10,190 nucleotides of DNA from SIG469 sp964384255 (GTDB taxonomy: Bacteria > Bacillota > Clostridia > Oscillospirales > Oscillospiraceae), in contig CAYLKH010000071.1 in NCBI GenBank assembly GCA_964384255.1, positions 1 through 10,190 on the forward strand. Direction: 5' to 3'. Both the position numbers and the translations under genes were made by a program. Below the pieces are notes generated by a model. That model ran no database searches and was not told the DNA's origin. It was given only the letters and a program-made list of their open reading frames with translations. Below, one piece after another: positions 6,104 through 10,190 of this stretch (within the stretch, counting starts at the first letter, position 1; the number at the start of each line of letters is the position of its first letter).

Positions 6104-7453
6104 ATGGCTTTTGAAAGTCTTTCCGATAAGCTGACATCATCATTCAAAAAGCTGAAAAGCAAAGGCCGCCTGACCGAGGCCGATGTTAAAGAAGCCATGC
6201 GTGAGGTCAAGCTCGCCCTCCTTGAGGCCGATGTCAGCTTCAAGGTCGTCAAGCAGTTTGTGGCCGATGTCACTGCCCGGGCCGTCGGGGCCGATGTTCT
6301 GGAAAGCCTGACCCCTGCCCAGATGATAATCAAGATCGTCAACGAAGAGCTGACAAAGCTCATGGGCAGCGAGAGCCAGAAGCTTCAGATCTCCTCCCCT
6401 CCCCCCCCCGTGGTTATGCTGGTGGGCCTCCAGGGCGCAGGTACAACCACCAACGGTGCCAAGCTTGCGGGACTGATGAAGAAAAACGGCAAGCGTCCCC
6501 TGCTGGTAGCCTGCGACGTTTACCGTCCCGCCGCTATCAAGCAGCTCCAGGTAGTTGGCGGTCAGCTGGATATCCCCGTATTCGAAATGGGCCAGTCCAA
6601 CCCGGTGGATATCGCCAAAGCCGCTATCGACTACGCCAACTCCCACGGCAACGACATGGTGTTTCTCGACACCGCCGGTCGTCTCCACATCGACGAAGCC
6701 CTTATGGACGAGCTTCGATCCGTCAAGGCCGCTGTAAACCCCACTGAGATCATGCTGGTGGTAGACGCCATGACCGGTCAGGACGCTGTCAACGCCGCAT
6801 CCGCCTTTGACGATGCGCTGGGCATCACCGGCGTACTTATGACCAAGCTGGATGGCGACGCCCGTGGCGGTGCTGCCCTTTCGGTCAAGGCCGTTACCGG
6901 CAAGCCCATCAAATATGTGGGCAACGGCGAAAAGCTGGACAATATCGAGCTTTTCCACCCCGACCGCATCGCCTCCCGTATACTGGGCATGGGCGATGTG
7001 CTGACCCTCATCGAAAAGGCCGAGCAGGCCTTCGACATAAAAAAGGCTCAGGAGATGGAGCAGAAGCTGAAAACCAACCGCTTCACCCTGACCGATTTTC
7101 TCGACCAGATGGATCAGCTCCAGAACATGGGCGATCTTGGCGACGTGCTGGGCATGGTCCCCGGCATCGACAAGAAGGCTCTGGCCGGAGCCACCATCGA
7201 CGAAAAGGCCATGGGCCATACCCGTGCTATCATCCTTTCCATGACCCCTCAGGAAAGGGAAAATCCTTCCATCCTTAACCACAGCCGCAAGCGCCGCATC
7301 GCCGCAGGCAGCGGAGTCAAGGTCGAAGAGATCAACCGTCTGCTTAAGCAGTTCGATGCCATGCAGGTCATGGCCAGGCAGATGACAGGCGGCGGCAAAA
7401 AGGGCAAGCGCAGGAAAAACCGCTTCGGCGGATTCAGCCTGCCCGGAATGTAA
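6104..7453 (+). CDS. ffh: Ffh: signal recognition particle protein (SRP54), P-loop Lys replaced
   Basis: This is the SRP GTPase that binds 4.5S/6S RNA and signal peptides and docks ribosomes to FtsY at the membrane. At 449 aa it is normal length. The N domain (about 1-97) is followed by the G domain. Its DTAGR is at 189-193, TKLDGDARGG at 247-256 and GEKLDNIELFHPDRIASRILGMGD at 275-298. The methionine-rich M domain starts near 325 and includes the RNA-binding SRKRRIAAGSG (394-404) and the usual Gly/Lys-rich tail ending FSLPGM. The odd feature is the P-loop, which reads GLQGAGTTTNGAKLA (108-122). Thr114 (ACA, 6443-6445) stands where family members have the nucleotide-binding lysine of GKT. A nine-C homopolymer (6401-6409) encodes the preceding proline run without altering length or frame. 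The start is supported by GAAAGGAC upstream. Identification is certain; whether this copy is fully active is uncertain. Confidence 0.97.
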   Translation: MAFESLSDKLTSSFKKLKSKGRLTEADVKEAMREVKLALLEADVSFKVVKQFVADVTARAVGADVLESLTPAQMIIKIVNEELTKLMGSESQKLQISSPPPPVVMLVGLQGAGTTTNGAKLAGLMKKNGKRPLLVACDVYRPAAIKQLQVVGGQLDIPVFEMGQSNPVDIAKAAIDYANSHGNDMVFLDTAGRLHIDEALMDELRSVKAAVNPTEIMLVVDAMTGQDAVNAASAFDDALGITGVLMTKLDGDARGGAALSVKAVTGKPIKYVGNGEKLDNIELFHPDRIASRILGMGDVLTLIEKAEQAFDIKKAQEMEQKLKTNRFTLTDFLDQMDQLQNMGDLGDVLGMVPGIDKKALAGATIDEKAMGHTRAIILSMTPQERENPSILNHSRKRRIAAGSGVKVEEINRLLKQFDAMQVMARQMTGGGKKGKRRKNRFGGFSLPGM

Positions 7454-7513
7454 TTCCAGTTCGTAAGGCAAATTTACGATATACGAAAGTAAATCAACGG
7501 AGGTGAAACAATC

Positions 7514-7753
7514 ATGGTCAAAATCAGACTTCGCAGAATGGGTGCCAAGAAGGCTCCTTTCTACAGGATCGTTGTTGCTGATTCCCGCAGCCCCAGAGAT
7601 GGCAGATTCATCGAAGAGATCGGCACCTACAATCCCCTTACCGAGCCCGCCGAAATCAAGATCAACGCTGAAAAGGCTCAGGAATGGATCAAGTCCGGCG
7701 CTCAGCCCACCGATACCGTCAAGGCTCTTCTCAAAAAAGCCGGAATTCAGTAA
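7514..7753 (+). CDS. rpsP: 30S ribosomal protein S16
   Basis: This is a small-subunit ribosomal protein that binds 16S rRNA and is needed for 30S assembly. The 79-aa sequence is canonical: VKIRLRRMGAKKAPFYRIVV at the start, then ADSRSPRDGRFIEEIGTYNP, and a C-terminal helix ending TVKALLKKAGIQ. The start has a strong GGAGGTGA Shine-Dalgarno 7 nt upstream. It follows ffh after 60 nt that contain small overlapping inverted repeats (7460-7465 with 7482-7487, or 7461-7466 with 7474-7479). It lies 12 nt before khpA. The position between ffh and khpA/rimM/trmD is the classical Firmicutes order. Confidence 0.98.
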   Translation: MVKIRLRRMGAKKAPFYRIVVADSRSPRDGRFIEEIGTYNPLTEPAEIKINAEKAQEWIKSGAQPTDTVKALLKKAGIQ

Positions 7754-7765
7754 AGAGGTGCATCC

Positions 7766-7996
7766 ATGAAAGAGCTCTTGCTTTATATCGCGCAGAATCT
7801 TGTGGACAATCCCGACGCCGTTACCGTAACCGAGATCCAAAACGACAACGACACCGTTCTTGAGCTTCGTGTTGCTCCCGACGATATGGGCAAGGTCATC
7901 GGCCGTCAGGGCAAAATTGCCAAAGAGATACGCACTCTGGTCAAGTCTGTGGCTCAGCGCCAGGACAAAAAGGTTTCTGTCGAGATCGTAGACTGA
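7766..7996 (+). CDS. khpA: KhpA: KH-domain RNA-binding protein
   Basis: This 76-aa single-KH-domain protein is of the YlqC/KhpA type. In Gram-positive bacteria it partners KhpB (Jag/EloR) in RNA binding and in control of cell elongation and division. The KH signature is visible as GKVIGRQGKIAKEIRTLV (about 42-59), whose GRQG is the GxxG RNA-binding loop, followed by the strand KKVSVEIVD at the C-terminus. The start is supported by AGAGGTG 6 nt upstream. It is co-transcribed with rpsP (12-nt gap) and is followed by a 125-nt gap holding a terminator-like structure before rimM. Confidence 0.95.
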   Translation: MKELLLYIAQNLVDNPDAVTVTEIQNDNDTVLELRVAPDDMGKVIGRQGKIAKEIRTLVKSVAQRQDKKVSVEIVD

Positions 7997-8008
7997 CCGC
8001 CTTAACCG

Positions 8009-8060
8009 CAGGGGTGACCCTTGCTGCCCCAGTGGCTGCGAGGTCGCCCCTGGGGTTTTT
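8009..8060 (+). terminator. Terminator-like structure, possible attenuator between khpA and rimM
   Basis: Two mutually exclusive stems share the same 3' arm. The longer pairs 8009-8019 with 8042-8052 (11 bp, one G-U), with GGG between the stem and TTTTT. The alternative pairs 8027-8032 with 8050-8055 (CCCCAG/CTGGGG) plus an inner GGC/GCC (8034-8036 with 8046-8048) across one mismatch. It sits directly against TTTTT (8056-8060), as in a textbook intrinsic terminator. I infer partial termination or attenuation reducing rimM-trmD relative to rpsP-khpA; no ligand-binding domain is apparent. Confidence 0.6.
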
Positions 8061-8121
8061 GCGTATTATTTTTCCCTTAGGCAGCCGCTGTGGTCATCAA
8101 TCACTTTGTGAGGTAAGGTAT

Positions 8122-8613
8122 ATGAAAAAGCAGTTTCTGGAAGCCGGTCAGATAGTCAATACCCACGGCATCCGGGGCGAGGTACGGATCCAGCCCTGGT
8201 GCGACAGCGCCGACTTCCTTTTGAATATAGACAGATTTTATTTAGACGGCAGAGCAGTCAGGTTTACCGGCAAAAAGGTCCACAAAGCCATGCTTATTGC
8301 CAAGCCCGACGGGGTCGACAACGCTGACGACGCCGCTGCGCTGAAGGGCAAGGTCCTTTATTTCGACCGGGCGGACGCTCAGCTGGAAGAGGGCAAAATA
8401 TTTATCGACGACCTGATCGGTCTGGAAGCTGTCAACGTGGACACCGGCCAGGTCTTCGGCACGGTCAAAGATGTCCTTAAGCTCCCTGCCAGCGACGTTT
8501 ACGTCATTCAGGGAGAGGAAGAATATATGATCCCCGCCGTAGACGAGTTTTTAAAAAGCATTTCCCCCGACGAAGGCCGGATATACTTCAAACCCATTGA
8601 AGGGATGATATGA
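8122..8613 (+). CDS. rimM: RimM: ribosome maturation factor for 16S processing
   Basis: RimM binds S19 and the 30S head during late small-subunit assembly. The 163-aa product has the N-terminal RimM domain (EAGQIVNTHGIRGEVRIQPW, about 6-25, with the THGxxGEVR signature). The C-terminal PRC-barrel runs from about residue 92 (IFIDDLIGLEAVNVDTGQVFG) to the YMIPAVDEFLKSIS and IYFKPIEGM segments. I chose the ATG at 8122 because GAGG (8110-8113) lies 8 nt upstream. The frame stays open to 8014, but that extension runs through the terminator-like hairpin and does not resemble RimM. Its stop is 3 nt before trmD, so the two are translationally coupled. Confidence 0.95.
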   Translation: MKKQFLEAGQIVNTHGIRGEVRIQPWCDSADFLLNIDRFYLDGRAVRFTGKKVHKAMLIAKPDGVDNADDAAALKGKVLYFDRADAQLEEGKIFIDDLIGLEAVNVDTGQVFGTVKDVLKLPASDVYVIQGEEEYMIPAVDEFLKSISPDEGRIYFKPIEGMI

Positions 8614-8616
8614 GCC

Positions 8617-9405
8617 ATGAGGATCGACATTATGACCCTGTTTCCCGAAACCGTGGGCGACGTGCTTTCCGAAAGCATTATCGGCCGGGCTCAGGAGCGG
8701 GATATCCTTAAAATACGCTGCCACCAGATACGGGACTTTACCCCCAATAAGCAAAATCAGGTGGACGATTATCCCTACGGCGGCGGCATGGGTATGCTAA
8801 TCCAGGCCGACCCCCTGTACAACTGCTGGGAATATATATGCGACCAGGTGGCGGCCCCGGTACACACGATCTTCATGACCCCCGGCGGCAGAGTATTTAC
8901 CCAGGACGATGCCAAAAGGCTTTCAAAATATGAAAACATCGTCATCGTCTGCGGCCATTACGAGGGTATCGACCAGCGATTTGTGGACGAATGCGTTGAC
9001 GAAGAGCTTTCCATAGGCGACTTTGTCCTGACCGGCGGGGAGATACCGGCCATGGCCGTTGCCGATTCCATTTGCCGCCTTATTCCCGGTGTTCTGTCCG
9101 ACGAAGAATGCTTCACCGGCGAAAGCCATTGGAGCGGGCTGCTGGAATATCCTCAATATTCCCGGCCGGAAACATGGCACGGCAGATCGGTGCCGCCGGT
9201 GCTGCTGTCCGGCGATCATAAGAACATCGCCATGTGGCGCACCCGCCAGAGCTTTACCCGCACCAAAAGCAGGCGGCCTGACATGGCCCAGCGGTTCGAC
9301 ATCGATGCCTGGCTGAGCAACGAAGGCCAGTTTACAAAAAGAGAAAAGCAAAAGCTGCGTGACAGCTGGGAAGGAGACAGCAATGGACAGGATCAAAACC
9401 CTTAA
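8617..9405 (+). CDS. trmD: TrmD: tRNA (guanine37-N1)-methyltransferase
   Basis: TrmD uses SAM to methylate G37 next to the anticodon, preventing +1 frameshifting. The 262-aa product aligns with E. coli TrmD without gaps through residue 180. It has VDDYPYGGGMGM (49-60), the trefoil-knot SAM site VCGHYEGID (111-119) with Glu116, LSIGDFVLTGGEIPAM (131-146) and Arg154. It then has LLEYPQYSRPE followed by VPPVLLSGDHKNI. The exception is residue 169: E. coli Asp169, considered the catalytic base, is Glu here (GES, codon 9121-9123). The C-terminal RNA-binding helices (RPDMAQRFDIDAWL) are present. It starts 3 nt after rimM, and its last 23 nt overlap the sirtuin gene. Confidence 0.97.
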   Translation: MRIDIMTLFPETVGDVLSESIIGRAQERDILKIRCHQIRDFTPNKQNQVDDYPYGGGMGMLIQADPLYNCWEYICDQVAAPVHTIFMTPGGRVFTQDDAKRLSKYENIVIVCGHYEGIDQRFVDECVDEELSIGDFVLTGGEIPAMAVADSICRLIPGVLSDEECFTGESHWSGLLEYPQYSRPETWHGRSVPPVLLSGDHKNIAMWRTRQSFTRTKSRRPDMAQRFDIDAWLSNEGQFTKREKQKLRDSWEGDSNGQDQNP

Positions 9406-10096
9406 GCAATGGATAGACGCATCCGACAATATAGTGTTTTTCGGCGGCGCAGGAGTCAGCACCGAATCCGGTATCCCCGACTTCCGGTCGGTAGACGGAC
9501 TGTACAACCAGAAGTTTGACTATCCCCCGGAGACCATGCTCAGCCACAGCTTTTTCGTCAGCCATACAGAAGAGTTTTACAAATTCTATAAGGAAAAGCT
9601 GCTGCCCATCGGCTATAAGCCCAATGCCGCCCATTTGAAGCTGGCAGAGCTGGAAAAGGCCGGTAAGCTGAAAGCCATCGTCACCCAGAACGTGGACGGG
9701 CTGCACACCGCCGCAGGCAGCAAAAAGGTATATGAGCTTCACGGCTCGGTATATCGCAACTATTGCCTCAAATGTAAAAAGAGCTACGACCTGGACTATA
9801 TGGCCAACAGCGTGGGCATACCCAAATGCAGCTGCGGCGGCACCATTAAGCCGGATGTGGTGCTGTACGAAGAATCTCTGGACAGCGCCACCATCGACGG
9901 CGCTGTCGAAGCTATCGCCAACGCCGACGTTTTTATTATCGGCGGCACCTCTCTGACGGTTTATCCCGCCGCCAGCCTTATCCGATACTACCGGGGCAAT
10001 AAGCTGGTTCTCATCAACCGGGACCCCACCCCATACGACAGCGCGGCCGACCTGGTTATCAACCAGTCCATCGGCCAGGTGTTTTCCCAGATATGA
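9383..10096 (+). CDS. cobB: Sir2-family NAD-dependent protein deacylase (CobB-like)
   Basis: This sirtuin removes acyl groups from protein lysines using NAD+, producing nicotinamide and O-acyl-ADP-ribose. The 237-aa product has the Rossmann-fold motif GAGVSTESGIPDFR (22-35), TQNVDGLH (101-108), catalytic His120 (LHG), a zinc ribbon with Cys128, Cys131, Cys149 and Cys151, and the NAD-binding GGTSLTVYPAA (187-197). The pocket region (FFVSHTEEFYKFYKEKLL) resembles the short bacterial class related to Thermotoga Sir2. I see no Tyr-x-x-Arg pair typical of desuccinylases, so deacetylation is more likely. I chose the ATG at 9383 because AAGGAG lies upstream at suitable spacing; an in-frame GTG at 9359 is less likely. 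It overlaps trmD by 23 nt in another frame, which implies coupled expression. Confidence 0.93.
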   Translation: MDRIKTLKQWIDASDNIVFFGGAGVSTESGIPDFRSVDGLYNQKFDYPPETMLSHSFFVSHTEEFYKFYKEKLLPIGYKPNAAHLKLAELEKAGKLKAIVTQNVDGLHTAAGSKKVYELHGSVYRNYCLKCKKSYDLDYMANSVGIPKCSCGGTIKPDVVLYEESLDSATIDGAVEAIANADVFIIGGTSLTVYPAASLIRYYRGNKLVLINRDPTPYDSAADLVINQSIGQVFSQI

Positions 10097-10136
10097 CCCC
10101 GCCGGTCAGAAATCAGATAACAGATAGCCCCTTCAT

Positions 10137-10185
10137 TGTCATTGCGAGGAGGCCGTAGGCCGACGTGGCAATCTCACCGGTTGCG
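10137..10185 (-). repeat. Dispersed palindromic repeat, copy C (inverted relative to A and B)
   Basis: Read on the minus strand, this is the same element as copies A and B. A 22-nt segment (10164-10185) exactly matches 273-294 of copy A, then comes a GGCC-TAC-GGCC centre as in copy B, then CCTCGCAATGACA (10137-10149). The ATTGC/GCAAT outer stem is kept. It begins 40 bp after the sirtuin stop. The 40 bp between them hold nothing I recognise and no convincing terminator. The element may continue past the window edge. Confidence 0.75.
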
Positions 10186-10190
10186 GATTT

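Noticed and set aside
6140..7840. A 566-codon open frame on the minus strand opposite ffh, rpsP and khpA
   Set aside because: It is a shadow of GC-rich coding sequence: ffh, rpsP and khpA on the other strand are unmistakable, and its translation shows no recognisable domain.
8014..8121. Longer RimM with 36 extra N-terminal residues
   Set aside because: The extension runs through the terminator-like hairpin and has no RimM similarity; the ATG at 8122 has a proper Shine-Dalgarno.

Overview
The window looks like a core-genome stretch of a fermentative Gram-positive bacterium of the class Clostridia, probably an Oscillospiraceae/Ruminococcaceae-type gut organism. The evidence is the clostridial-style ylxM-ffh-rpsP-khpA-rimM-trmD gene order, a paired YmfF/YmfH peptidase locus, moderately GC-rich coding sequence, purine-rich Shine-Dalgarno sites and dispersed GC-rich hairpin repeats at both ends. 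The taxonomic placement is inference; no rRNA gene is present.

Layout. Positions 1-548 hold no convincing gene. They contain a dense run of perfect hairpins (20-227), two copies of a dispersed palindromic repeat (273-318 and 368-406), and a five-unit tandem array of about 29 bp (392-533). A tightly packed minus-strand operon follows. Reading from 5469 down to 549 it encodes a YmfF-like inactive M16 protein, a YmfH-like active M16 zinc peptidase, prolipoprotein diacylglyceryl transferase (lgt), FolD, and an unrecognised charged coiled-coil protein. Junctions are 4-nt ATGA overlaps (twice), a 1-nt gap and a 14-nt gap. A divergent intergenic region (5470-5709) carries a near-consensus plus-strand sigma-A-type promoter (TTGACA, 17 bp, TACAAT) and a weaker candidate for the minus operon. 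The plus-strand operon is ylxM, ffh, rpsP, khpA, rimM, trmD and a sirtuin deacylase. The right edge (10137-10185) carries another copy of the left-end repeat, in inverted orientation.

Functionally, the plus operon combines protein targeting (YlxM, Ffh), ribosome structure and assembly (S16, RimM), RNA binding (KhpA) and tRNA m1G37 methylation (TrmD). It ends with an NAD-dependent deacylase overlapping trmD, where many bacteria have rplS. The minus operon combines lipoprotein maturation (Lgt), one-carbon folate metabolism (FolD) and the YmfF/YmfH pair.

I found no new defence, mobile or biosynthetic system. The observations most worth checking are subtle. Ffh has threonine where the invariant P-loop lysine should be (codon 6443-6445), 33 nt downstream of a nine-cytosine homopolymer. 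TrmD has glutamate at the position of the catalytic Asp169. A terminator-like region between khpA and rimM can fold into two mutually exclusive stems. The flanking repeats keep their hairpins while the stem sequence changes.
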